64,000 nucleotides of DNA from Oceanobacillus manasiensis (GTDB taxonomy: Bacteria > Bacillota > Bacilli > Bacillales > Amphibacillaceae). This document shows, piece after piece, positions 51,538-59,337 of this stretch (its first letter is position 1; the number at the start of each line of letters is the position of its first letter). The notes under the pieces were generated by a model. It saw only the letters and a program-made list of their open reading frames with translations. It did no database searches and was not told where the DNA came from. The position numbers and the translations under genes were made by a program. The stretch lies in contig NZ_CCDL010000003.1 of NCBI RefSeq assembly GCF_000724085.1, positions 62,001-126,000 of the forward strand, read 5' to 3'.

Positions 51538-52875
51538 ATGATGAAAAAAATATTAATTAAAAATGGAACGGTTATCGATGTGGTGAATGGAGTCTCTTTT
51601 ATAGGTGCTATTGAAATAGAAGGGGATAAAATTAAAAGAATTATAAAACAGGATGAAGCATTACCTGAGGGGATAGAGACAATTGATGCAAAAGGTAAAT
51701 ATATTATGCCAGGCTTAATTGATATGCATTGTCATGTCCATGAGGAATTTGCAGCTCATTTCGTTGCGTCGGGGGTAACGACCGTGCGTAATACGGCAGG
51801 TAATGTTAAGTTACTTAATAACTTAATTCAAAAACCTACAGATGCACCGACACCAAGAGTGTACGCATCAGATCGAATGATTGATGGGACACCTGGACAA
51901 TGGGGACCAACTAGCTATGGGAACTTCGTAACAGACGATCCAGAGGAAGCAAGAAAAGAAGTTCGTAGACAAGTTGAAGTAGGAGCGAAATTTGTAAAGC
52001 TATATGGATGGATCAAAAGAGATGTCATGAGAGCAGCTGCAGAAGAAGCGAAGAAACATAACGTAGAAGTTGCTTGTGATTTAATCAATTCAAAGGATCT
52101 AACTGCTTTAGATGCAGCGGAATTGGGAGTAAACTGGCTTGAACATACATCTGGATTTGCTCAAGAATTGTACAAAGGTTGGAACCCAATGGTAGACCAA
52201 AACGCGTGGCGTCATATTAATTGGGAAGAACCAGATCATGAAAAAGTACACGAGCTTTGTGCAAAAATCCTTGAATACAATGTTAAACTATGCCCGACCA
52301 TGGTTCTCTTTGACCAAGCTATGCGTTTTCCAGCTATCTGGTCCCCTAAAAATAAAGTGATTGAATCGATTGAAAATAGACAGAAGCCTATGGAATATTG
52401 GAAAAGCCAAGAAGAAATAGCAGAACTTATAAAAGAGAGTAATGCTATTGTAAACAACTTAACGAAAGCTATTGCAAAAACTTATTATGATATGGGCGGA
52501 ACAGTAGTCGCCGGTACTGATACACCAGCCTTACTATATACGTACCCAGGGATGGCTTTGCACCGGGAACTAGAGATATTTGTGGAAATCGGCTTTAGAG
52601 AATTAGAGGCTATACAAGCAGCAACAGTAAATGCAGCTAAGTCTATTAATCTAGATGACATTGGAACAATTCAAGAAGGGAAAACTGCAGACCTCCTAAT
52701 CTTGAACAAGAACCCATTAGAGAATATTAAACATACTAAAGAGATCGATTTGGTTGTTAAAGGTGGAAAAGCGTATAATCAAGATGAAATATTGAGCAGT
52801 ATTCCAAATGAGGAAGACGTTAATAGATCACTACAAGCATTTATGGAAGAATGGGAAGCAGAGCATGTGAAGTGA
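51538..52875 (+). CDS. Metal-dependent amidohydrolase (imidazolonepropionase-like)
   Basis: 445 residues. The amidohydrolase barrel has the metal motif MPGLIDMHCHVH, a lysine region KFVKLYGWIKRD that can be carboxylated or bind metal, NWLEHTSG, CPTMVLF, and the conserved Asp in VVAGTDTPALLYTYPGMALHRELEI. The end EAIQAATVNAAKSINLDDIGTIQEGKTADLLILNKNPLENI is typical of the prolidase/imidazolonepropionase branch of this superfamily. AGGAGG precedes two adjacent ATG codons (51538, 51541). Substrate is unknown: cyclic amides, dipeptides or lactones are all possible. Divergent from an Rgg-like regulator. Confidence 0.88.
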   Translation: MMKKILIKNGTVIDVVNGVSFIGAIEIEGDKIKRIIKQDEALPEGIETIDAKGKYIMPGLIDMHCHVHEEFAAHFVASGVTTVRNTAGNVKLLNNLIQKPTDAPTPRVYASDRMIDGTPGQWGPTSYGNFVTDDPEEARKEVRRQVEVGAKFVKLYGWIKRDVMRAAAEEAKKHNVEVACDLINSKDLTALDAAELGVNWLEHTSGFAQELYKGWNPMVDQNAWRHINWEEPDHEKVHELCAKILEYNVKLCPTMVLFDQAMRFPAIWSPKNKVIESIENRQKPMEYWKSQEEIAELIKESNAIVNNLTKAIAKTYYDMGGTVVAGTDTPALLYTYPGMALHRELEIFVEIGFRELEAIQAATVNAAKSINLDDIGTIQEGKTADLLILNKNPLENIKHTKEIDLVVKGGKAYNQDEILSSIPNEEDVNRSLQAFMEEWEAEHVK

Positions 52876-52890
52876 ATGTTGTGGAAATAA

Positions 52891-52939
52891 AGGGGCAGTC
52901 CCAAGTACATGAAATTACAAGGGACTGTCCCTACTTTTT
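52891..52939 (+). terminator. Rho-independent terminator after the amidohydrolase
   Basis: AGGGGCAGTCCC (52891-52902) pairs with GGGACTGTCCCT (52921-52932) with one mismatch, then a TTTTT run at 52935-52939. Confidence 0.85.
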
Positions 52940-53107
52940 GTTGTGTGTTTATCGTTCTTGTAATAGCTAAGGGGAAACTGATCTCGCACTCACACTTTCC
53001 TTTATTTCGTGTTTTAGCGATTTACTCATATGGGTAAACTGGTTTCTAAACATGTTGATTTAATTCCAAATATGCAAATCGACTAGAACCAGATAAAGAG
53101 GGGCTGT

Positions 53108-53440
53108 ATGATGTACTACGAGGTATTATTAATCATTGCAACTATTGGATTAATGTGGATGTTTAGAGAAAAACAGCAAATCGTGACCATTTATCAAGGG
53201 GATGAATCAACGTTAAGTGAGGCTAATGAATACTACTGGATTTTAAAAGACAACAATATTCCTTTCAAATATCACATTCCGTACAATTGGGAAAACTTCT
53301 TTCAATTTGGATATAAAAAATGCTCCGTTTACATTAAAGTAAAGAAAAGTGACGTGATAAGAGCCAGAAGAATTATGTGGTGCTACCGGAAAGAAAAGAT
53401 GGAGATGGAGCGAAATATAAGGGGAGAGAGAATGAGATAA
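53108..53440 (+). CDS. Small membrane-anchored protein with DUF2007-like domain
   Basis: 110 residues. One N-terminal membrane segment (VLLIIATIGLMWMF) is followed by a soluble part, TIYQGDESTLSEANEYYWILKDNNIPFKYH, and VYIKVKKSDVIRARRIM. The layout resembles DUF2007 (putative signal-transducing) proteins, where a conserved helix after the strand reads A-N-x-I/L. The C-terminal 20 residues are highly charged (Glu, Arg, Lys, Met). AGAGGGG precedes two adjacent ATGs. Monocistronic, flanked by terminators. Function unknown. Confidence 0.7.
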   Translation: MMYYEVLLIIATIGLMWMFREKQQIVTIYQGDESTLSEANEYYWILKDNNIPFKYHIPYNWENFFQFGYKKCSVYIKVKKSDVIRARRIMWCYRKEKMEMERNIRGERMR

Positions 53441-53445
53441 TAGAA

Positions 53446-53475
53446 AAAACGCCTGTATAAATACAGGCGTTTTCT
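53446..53475 (+). terminator. Rho-independent terminator after the small membrane protein
   Basis: AAAACGCCTGTA (53446-53457) pairs perfectly with TACAGGCGTTTT (53462-53473), a four-base loop; works in both directions. Confidence 0.9.
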
Positions 53476-53810
53476 ACGTATATTTGTGGCGAAGAATTAT
53501 GTGTTCACATTCACATGTATTGCATTCCTCGTCTTACACAAATCAGCTCATCGCTCAATCATTATAGCACGAATGTGAAATTGAAGCCACTAGTAAAAAG
53601 TGGGCGAGGTGCCTTTGCTTATTAATTGTAAATTTTAAAACGGCTCTCTTAGGTGTAGGTATTAATTATGAAATGGAGTTGGATGATGATAACTGATGAC
53701 ATAAGCTACGATCCAGACCAAAAAAGTAAAGTTTAATATATTGTAAGTGTTCGTGGTTCGAAGTATAGTTAGTGTGAAAATACTTCGAGGGAGCTGACAT
53801 AAAGGGTCTC
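53476..53810 (+). other. Leader region of the diguanylate cyclase gene
   Basis: 335 bases with no standard gene. A 22-codon frame (53668-53736) without a good ribosome site may be chance. A palindrome-like CGAAGTAT...ATACTTCG (53759-53788) lies just ahead of the ribosome site and could be an operator or leader hairpin. The promoter is not resolved. Confidence 0.35.
53759..53788 (+). promoter_or_regulatory. Inverted repeat in the leader of the GGDEF gene
   Basis: CGAAGTAT and ATACTTCG are exact reverse complements separated by about 14 bases, ending about 22 bases before the start codon. It could form a leader hairpin or bind a regulator. Confidence 0.35.
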
Positions 53811-54773
53811 ATGTTTAACTTACAATTCGCTACAGGTTTTTTAATAGCAATGATAATAGGAATAACTCTAAATATTTTAGTGAATAGGAGAAATAAAAGA
53901 CAGCAAGTATCTTTGACGGAAGAACATAACCGTATTGTCCATTTGATAGAAACCCCTAATGATTTTATTTATTACGCGAAAGTCGTTCCAGAGGTAAAAT
54001 TTGAATATCTTAGTCCTTCAGCTGAAAACTTCTTTGGAAAAGGTTCCAACGTAGGTGCGTATTTAGATTCTAAAGTCGCATTCAATGATATTCATCCAGA
54101 TGATTATGGGGTGCTAATTAAGAAGATAAATGGTGATATTGATTATTTTAAACCGATAATTCAACGGTGGAAAGATAAAGACGGAAATTATAGATGGTTT
54201 GAGGAATATGCTACTCCAACCTATGCAAATGGAAAGTTAGTTGCTCTTCAAGGAGTGCTCAGAAATATTGACGATAGAATCGTTTTACAGGAAAAATTAA
54301 ACTATCAGTTATATCATGATACATTAACCGATATTTATAACAGGGCACATTTTGAGTTGGTTTTAAAGAAATATAATGAAGAAATAAATAGGCCTGTGGC
54401 AATTATATTGTGTGACTTAGATGATTTAAAGTTTGTAAATGACAATTACGGGCATAAACAAGGCGATGTTCTTATAAAAGGAACTGCTGAGTTATTAAAC
54501 CATTTCTCATCGCATTCTATTACTGTTGCAAGAATCGGAGGAGACGAATTTATTTTATTTGTGGAAAGAGAAAATGGGCAAGAAATTGATAACTTGGTAA
54601 AGAAGATTAGAGATAAGGTAGATTATAATAATAAAGAGTCAAATCTAAAAATAAGGCTGTCAATTGGCTATGCTTTTACATCTAATTCGCAAGGAGAAAT
54701 GACTCGATTATTTTCACAAGCAGACCAGAATATGTATCTTAATAAAAGCGATAGAAAAATAGTTATGACATGA
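53811..54773 (+). CDS. Diguanylate cyclase (membrane anchor, PAS, GGDEF)
   Basis: 320 residues. An N-terminal membrane segment (FLIAMIIGITLNILV, 10-24) precedes a PAS domain (about 40-155: IETPNDFIYYAKVVPEVKFEYLSPS, RWKDKDGNYRWFEEYATPTY). A GGDEF domain follows (about 165-318) with YHDTLTDIYNRAHFE, LCDLDDLKFVNDNYGHKQGD, and an intact GGDEF at 243-247, so it should make cyclic di-GMP. The inhibitory RxxD site normally a few residues before GGDEF is not present (the residues are Ser-Ile-Thr-Val), so feedback inhibition may be lost. The signal sensed by PAS is unknown. Confidence 0.92.
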   Translation: MFNLQFATGFLIAMIIGITLNILVNRRNKRQQVSLTEEHNRIVHLIETPNDFIYYAKVVPEVKFEYLSPSAENFFGKGSNVGAYLDSKVAFNDIHPDDYGVLIKKINGDIDYFKPIIQRWKDKDGNYRWFEEYATPTYANGKLVALQGVLRNIDDRIVLQEKLNYQLYHDTLTDIYNRAHFELVLKKYNEEINRPVAIILCDLDDLKFVNDNYGHKQGDVLIKGTAELLNHFSSHSITVARIGGDEFILFVERENGQEIDNLVKKIRDKVDYNNKESNLKIRLSIGYAFTSNSQGEMTRLFSQADQNMYLNKSDRKIVMT

Positions 54774-54805
54774 TGAACTATTCAAGCACACAACAATCTA
54801 ATTAA

Positions 54806-54843
54806 ACACTCACAAACAGTAGGACACCATCGTTTGTGAGTGT
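54806..54843. terminator. Bidirectional terminator between the GGDEF gene and the ABC permease
   Basis: ACACTCACAAAC (54806-54817) and GTTTGTGAGTGT (54832-54843) are perfect 12-base complements. T-rich sequence follows on both strands, weakly on plus. Confidence 0.75.
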
Positions 54844-54871
54844 ATTCGTCTCAAAAGAGATTCCCTTCAAG

Positions 54872-55639
54872 TTATTTCAAATCCTCTTTTAATTTATATG
54901 TGGTCGCGATTGTAATAAAGATAATGAGAGAGACCAAACCAATACCTAACACAACGATCAATTCATTTAGGTCATTAAAGTCTTTAATTCTCATAATGGT
55001 ATTAACTAATAGATAATCGGAAACATATGCTTTATCAAATAGAACAGACTCTAGGCTACTCAAAATCATACCGAATATATTAAGTGCAAAAACAAAGCCA
55101 ACTATTAAACTAACTAACATCTTCTTTGTAATCATGGCGACACACAATATGAGGACAGAAAACGCCCATTGCAGTAGAAATTGGCTAGAAAGTAATTTTA
55201 AGAAGAAGCCGAGATCACCGATCGAACTGTTATCCAGAAATAAATATCGACCAATAAAATCAGATATAATGAGCGTTGCGAGCATTAATAGTGTAAAGAA
55301 GGCTTGCATGATAATTTTGGAGACTACGGAGTGAATACGTGCATGTTTCATGGTGATATAGTTTTTGTAATATCCTGAGTTCAGCTCACTTATATAAAAA
55401 TAAATGGTAAATACCATAATGTACAATAACATCCATGACGGTGTTTGTGATAAGACTGATTGGATAAACTCACTTGCATTCATCTTACTTATCAGTGTCC
55501 CAGTTTCAGCCATTGGTTCTTCATACAGACTCATCATAAATACCCCGAAGATTTGGAAGGCACTATAGATGAGCAGGAGCAAATACATAGTTTTATTTCT
55601 TACAAAGCGGTGGAAATCCATTTTAAATAAATTGATCAC
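54872..55639 (-). CDS. ABC-2 type permease subunit
   Basis: 255 residues with about six hydrophobic segments: YLLLLIYSAFQIFGVFMM near the N-terminus, LLYIMVFTIYFYIS, then LLMLATLIISDFIG, FSVLILCVAMIT, and LVSLIIFITIATTY at the end. The GTG start at 55639 has GAGAGGCGG upstream and overlaps the ATPase gene by 17 bases, so the two are coupled. It is the last of four minus-strand genes (kinase, regulator, ATPase, permease) and is probably a peptide-antibiotic resistance or export unit. Confidence 0.85.
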   Translation of the reverse strand: MINLFKMDFHRFVRNKTMYLLLLIYSAFQIFGVFMMSLYEEPMAETGTLISKMNASEFIQSVLSQTPSWMLLYIMVFTIYFYISELNSGYYKNYITMKHARIHSVVSKIIMQAFFTLLMLATLIISDFIGRYLFLDNSSIGDLGFFLKLLSSQFLLQWAFSVLILCVAMITKKMLVSLIVGFVFALNIFGMILSSLESVLFDKAYVSDYLLVNTIMRIKDFNDLNELIVVLGIGLVSLIIFITIATTYKLKEDLK

Positions 55640-56558
55640 TATATGCCGCCTCTCTTCCTGTACGCTCCAAAAAGTATTGCTCTAATCCTTGCTTATGTTT
55701 GCTAATAGAATGAATAGCTATACCCTTGGCACTGAGATGCTTAACGATTTGATGGTTTTCTACTTGTGAATCATAGATATAGATAGTATTTTGGTCATTT
55801 ACTTTATAATGTTTGATGTTCAATGTTTCTTCTAAAACAGGGGTAACTTCTTTTGCATCATCTATTTCTAGCTCAATTCGTTCTTCGCATTTAAGCAGGA
55901 GCTCATCTTTTGAGATGGTTTCCATAATTTTACCTTCGTGGATAATGGCATATTGGGTCGCTACTTTAGACAACTCTTCTAGAATGTGGCTTGAGATGAT
56001 GATCGTTAAGCCGTTTTTATTAAGCTCCAAAATTAATTCTCTAACCTCTTTAATACCATGGGGGTCTAAGCCGTTAATTGGCTCATCTAAAATAAGAACA
56101 TCCGGACTACCGAGTAATGCAATCGCAATACCGAGCCTCTGTTTCATCCCCATTGAAAATTCTTTCACCTTTAATTTTTTCTCATTTTCTAATCCAACAA
56201 GCTGTAGCAATTTATTGATTTCTTCGTTGGAATTTTTGATTCCATATGCAATCATCATAAGGTTAAGGTTCTGGTATGCTGTGTAAGCGGGATACAGCCC
56301 TGGGCTTTCAATTAAGAGTCCCATTCTTTCAAAATATAATTGGTTTTTGTCTGATGCTTCATTAAAAAAATGAATGTCACCTGAGGTTGGATAAAGTAGG
56401 CCGCCAATCATTTTAAGTAATGTTGATTTACCAGCTCCATTTTGACCAATTAAACCAAATATATCGCCTTTGTTTATTTTGAAAGAGGCCTTGTGCACAG
56501 CGGTTTTCATTTTAAACTGTTTCGTAAGCCCCTTCAGTTCAATTATGGCACCTGACAT
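55623..56558 (-). CDS. ABC transporter ATP-binding protein
   Basis: 311 residues. Walker A is GQNGAGKS (38-45), signature FSMGMKQR, Walker B VLILDEP, and the H-loop in IIISSHILEEL. After the ATPase fold there is an additional domain of about 90 residues, as in bacitracin/lantibiotic-type exporters. GGAGGTGAGAAG precedes the ATG. It lies downstream of a two-component system in the same direction, an arrangement in which the transporter is induced by the compound it handles. Confidence 0.92.
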   Translation of the reverse strand: MSGAIIELKGLTKQFKMKTAVHKASFKINKGDIFGLIGQNGAGKSTLLKMIGGLLYPTSGDIHFFNEASDKNQLYFERMGLLIESPGLYPAYTAYQNLNLMMIAYGIKNSNEEINKLLQLVGLENEKKLKVKEFSMGMKQRLGIAIALLGSPDVLILDEPINGLDPHGIKEVRELILELNKNGLTIIISSHILEELSKVATQYAIIHEGKIMETISKDELLLKCEERIELEIDDAKEVTPVLEETLNIKHYKVNDQNTIYIYDSQVENHQIVKHLSAKGIAIHSISKHKQGLEQYFLERTGREAAYSDQFI

Positions 56559-56637
56559 CTTCTCACCTCCATACTCTAAATAAACATGAAAAAAGTTAAT
56601 AAATAGCTAAGAAAAGGTTAAGATATTTCAAAGAAAA

Positions 56638-57333
56638 CTAGGGACTTAACCTGAATCCGATCCCCCAAACCGTCTCGATATAGGACTCTTTGTCACATTG
56701 CTTTAACTTGTTGCGGATATTGCTTATATGTACGGTAATGGTTTTATCTTCACCAATATAATGATCCTCCCATGCCAGTTCATACAAATCTTGTTTAGTG
56801 AACACTCTGGATTTGTTTTTCAGTAGTACTTCGAGAATTTGATACTCCTGTTTCGTTAAGGTTAGCTTTGTACCATTAACCTCAACACTTCTCGTATTCG
56901 CATGAAGAATTAAGTTTTTATGTTGATATGACGTTACAGGTTTGTTAATTCCTTTCCGTTTCACATGCACATGAATTCGGGCTAGCAATTCCTCAATCTC
57001 AAAAGGCTTTGTGACATAATCATCAACTCCAAGCGCGAATAAACTTAACTTGGTATCCAATTTATCCTTTGCTGACAATACAATGACAGGAATATCCGAC
57101 TGAAGTTCTGTTCTTAATTGTTGTATAAAAGATTCCCCGGACAGGCCCGGCAGCATCAAATCAAGAATAACCAAATCGTAGTCACGCTGCGTAACGTGAA
57201 TCATCCCTTCACTTCCGGAAAATGCTTGTGTGCACAGGAGTTTTTCTTGGCTAAGTGCTTTAAATATCACATTGTTGATATGCTCATCATCTTCAATAAT
57301 TAATATAGTTAGTTGATTTTGCTCGTTCGCCAT
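56638..57333 (-). CDS. OmpR-family response regulator
   Basis: 231 residues. Receiver domain: IIEDDEHINNVI, phospho-acceptor Asp58 in VILDLMLPG, and the Lys in YVTKPFEIEELLARI. The OmpR winged helix follows from about 130 (LTLTKQEYQILEVLLKN, YELAWEDHYIGEDKTITVHISNIRNKL). Its ATG has AAGGAGGAGAACC upstream and lies inside the end of the kinase frame by about 40 bases. It probably activates the ABC genes downstream. Note that the kinase is encoded first here, the reverse of the usual order. Confidence 0.93.
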   Translation of the reverse strand: MANEQNQLTILIIEDDEHINNVIFKALSQEKLLCTQAFSGSEGMIHVTQRDYDLVILDLMLPGLSGESFIQQLRTELQSDIPVIVLSAKDKLDTKLSLFALGVDDYVTKPFEIEELLARIHVHVKRKGINKPVTSYQHKNLILHANTRSVEVNGTKLTLTKQEYQILEVLLKNKSRVFTKQDLYELAWEDHYIGEDKTITVHISNIRNKLKQCDKESYIETVWGIGFRLSP

Positions 57334-58243
57334 GGTTCTCCTCCTTCGTTGCTTTTTGAAAACACAAACGCAGGTGGAATCGTTCTTGCAGGATATCTGC
57401 GCTCACATCACCTTGCATCTTTTCCATTAACGTTTTGACAATAAAAAGTCCTAGACCAGATGAATGGCTTGTGCGTGCGGCATCCCCTTTGTAAAAAGGA
57501 GTAAATATAGAATCAAGATTAATCGATTTAGCATCTCTTATCTCATTTGAAAAGTCTACGATAAATGCATTGCCTTTTTCCTCGCAATGAATCGCCATTG
57601 TTCCTTCACCATGTACGAAATAGTTTTTGATAATGTTCTCCACAACCCTTTCAATCGCATTACTATCCCCCATAATGTAAACAGGCGCTTCAGGGAAGCG
57701 TATAGTAGGTTCATAACCTTTTTCTGAGAACTCGTCGAAAAACGTAAATAAACGCCGCTTCAATATATTGACTACATCCATACGTTCAAGCTCCAGTAAA
57801 TATTCTTTGTGTTCGAGTCTCGTATATAAAAATAGTTCATCTAGCAGTTTGTTAATTCGTTCTGTTCTAGTTTGGGCTAGTTTCATATAATGCGTTTTTT
57901 CTTGGGTGCTTTCTGTACGAGTGGCAAGCTGTAGATATCCATCCAGCGAAGTAAGAGGGGTTCTTATGTCGTGTGAGAGGCTAACGATTGTTGCATTCAT
58001 TTCTTCATTCTTCCTAATGAATTGTTGATTCATTTCTCTTTGAGTCCTAAGCATGACGTTACAACTGTCGATTAAATGAGAGATTTCTTTTGGCTTCATC
58101 TGGGTTTGAATAAATTTAAAAGAATGATGCTTCGAAATAAAAGCTAGTTGTTCGCCAATCTCTTTAATTTGCCTTTTGTAATACAGTATATAAATTGATT
58201 CGAATATAATTAGAAGGAACAACACAATTAACAGGACAACCAT
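57293..58243 (-). CDS. Sensor histidine kinase
   Basis: 316 residues. A single N-terminal membrane segment (VVLLIVLFLLIIFESIYIL) is followed directly by a cytoplasmic linker; there is almost no extracellular part. The HisKA motif SLSHDIRTPLTSLDGYLQL has His91. The ATPase domain has VVENIIKNYFVHGEG (N box) and SGLGLFIVKTLMEKMQG (G2 box); the G1 Asp-x-Gly box is poorly conserved (around FSNEIRDA). Small kinases with short sensors paired with ABC exporters often sense through the transporter. First gene of the four-gene operon. Confidence 0.88.
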   Translation of the reverse strand: MVVLLIVLFLLIIFESIYILYYKRQIKEIGEQLAFISKHHSFKFIQTQMKPKEISHLIDSCNVMLRTQREMNQQFIRKNEEMNATIVSLSHDIRTPLTSLDGYLQLATRTESTQEKTHYMKLAQTRTERINKLLDELFLYTRLEHKEYLLELERMDVVNILKRRLFTFFDEFSEKGYEPTIRFPEAPVYIMGDSNAIERVVENIIKNYFVHGEGTMAIHCEEKGNAFIVDFSNEIRDAKSINLDSIFTPFYKGDAARTSHSSGLGLFIVKTLMEKMQGDVSADILQERFHLRLCFQKATKEENHGERAKSTNYINY

Positions 58244-58360
58244 TTTTTTCGTCCTTTCTTGTTTTTTAGTTTTTAATCTGAATCGTCTGTTTTTTTATGA
58301 TATCATATAAATTAAATTTCTCGTGCCTTTTATATTTTCACTAAACAGTAAGGAGGTATT

Positions 58361-58534
58361 TTAACTAAAGAAGATGTGCCCAAATTTCGAGAAATGATTT
58401 AAAAAAAGATTGTACCTCATTCTGTCCAACTTAGAAATTGGCAACGAAGTAGTTTAGAATTAGATGTTCTTAAGCATTTTGGTGCGGATGTAGATTTAAG
58501 TCGGAAAGTATTGATCCTAAAGGTGACTGATTGA
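58361..58534 (+). pseudogene. Decayed short gene, family not recognised
   Basis: One reading frame runs from TTA 58361 to TGA 58532-58534 with a single in-frame TAA at 58400-58402. It reads TKEDVPKFREMI, stop, then KKIVPHSVQLRNWQRSSL and LDVLKHFGADVDLSRKVLIL. AGGAGG at 58351-58356 stands four bases before TTA, where a TTG or ATG start would be expected, so the start codon also seems lost. The residue pattern is protein-like, and the frame remains open for 43 codons after the stop. I do not recognise the family. Confidence 0.45.
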
Positions 58535-58601
58535 ATTATTATTTTAAGGTGGAATGAAGAATAATGGTTTGCTTGATTGATTAAGTGACAATGTTTCTTG
58601 G

Positions 58602-58652
58602 TTTACATAATGATTAGCTTGAGCTATAATTTTAACGAATGACTAATCAATC
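58602..58652 (+). promoter_or_regulatory. Promoter and operator of the TetR/MFS operon
   Basis: A good sigma-A promoter reads TTTACA (58602-58607), 17 bases, TATAAT (58625-58630). GACTAATCAATC (58641-58652) lies over the likely transcription start, and nearly the same word recurs before the MFS gene. Repression by the TetR protein is inferred. Confidence 0.65.
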
Positions 58653-58677
58653 ATCCGTGAAGTGAGTAGGTGAATTC

Positions 58678-59280
58678 ATGCCTTTATCTGAAGAGCAAAA
58701 ATTAAATATGGAAAAAAGAAGAGCAAAAATTCTTGAAGTTGCGACTGTTCTTTTTGCGACTGAAGGGTACGAGGGAACAACAATTAAAAAAGTATCTGAA
58801 GCTGCTGAGATTAGTTATGGCAGTGTCTTCACTTATTTCAAAGATAAAGAGGAACTTTTTCGTACAGTCGTCTTAGAACCGCTGAATTATCTTTCTGAAG
58901 CATTATTTGACTTTAATCCAGATACGAATGATCCAATGAAAGAGCTAGAAAAAATAATTAGAACTCACATTCATGTATTTGCAGGAATGAATACATATCT
59001 AACACTTGTTGTTCAAGTAATTGGACAGCATAATAAGTTCCCTGAAATATTCAGTGAACTTGATCAATTTCATAATAAACTATTGGATAAGGTTAGTCGT
59101 CTTGTAAAGAATGGACAGAACCAAGGATTGTTAATCCAACAAAATCCATTCACGGTTGCGGCCTTATATACAAGCCTTTTAATTGGAATTCGTTTAAACA
59201 CTACAGATGCTAGGTTTAGTGAAGCATGGGATAGCTACATTTCATCTATAATGAATCTTTTGGGACCTATTTATAAATAG
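58678..59280 (+). CDS. TetR-family transcriptional regulator
   Basis: 200 residues. The helix-turn-helix reads ILEVATVLFATEGYEGTTIKKVSEAAEISYGSVFTYFKDKEELF. The ligand domain follows with an Asn/Leu-rich helix bundle. It is directly followed by an MFS transporter gene, with the operator-like word GACTAATC(A/G)ATC present ahead of both genes. It probably represses its own operon until a drug or metabolite binds. Confidence 0.92.
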   Translation: MPLSEEQKLNMEKRRAKILEVATVLFATEGYEGTTIKKVSEAAEISYGSVFTYFKDKEELFRTVVLEPLNYLSEALFDFNPDTNDPMKELEKIIRTHIHVFAGMNTYLTLVVQVIGQHNKFPEIFSELDQFHNKLLDKVSRLVKNGQNQGLLIQQNPFTVAALYTSLLIGIRLNTTDARFSEAWDSYISSIMNLLGPIYK

Positions 59281-59306
59281 GTTTTCTTTTTACAAATAGA
59301 ATGATT

Positions 59307-59318
59307 GACTAATCGATC
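59307..59318 (+). promoter_or_regulatory. Second operator-like word before the MFS gene
   Basis: GACTAATCGATC differs in one base from the word at 58641-58652 and lies 20 bases before the MFS start. Two copies in the same orientation around the TetR gene suggest a repressor site at each. Confidence 0.5.
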
Positions 59319-59337
59319 GTTTGTAGGAGGTTAATAA

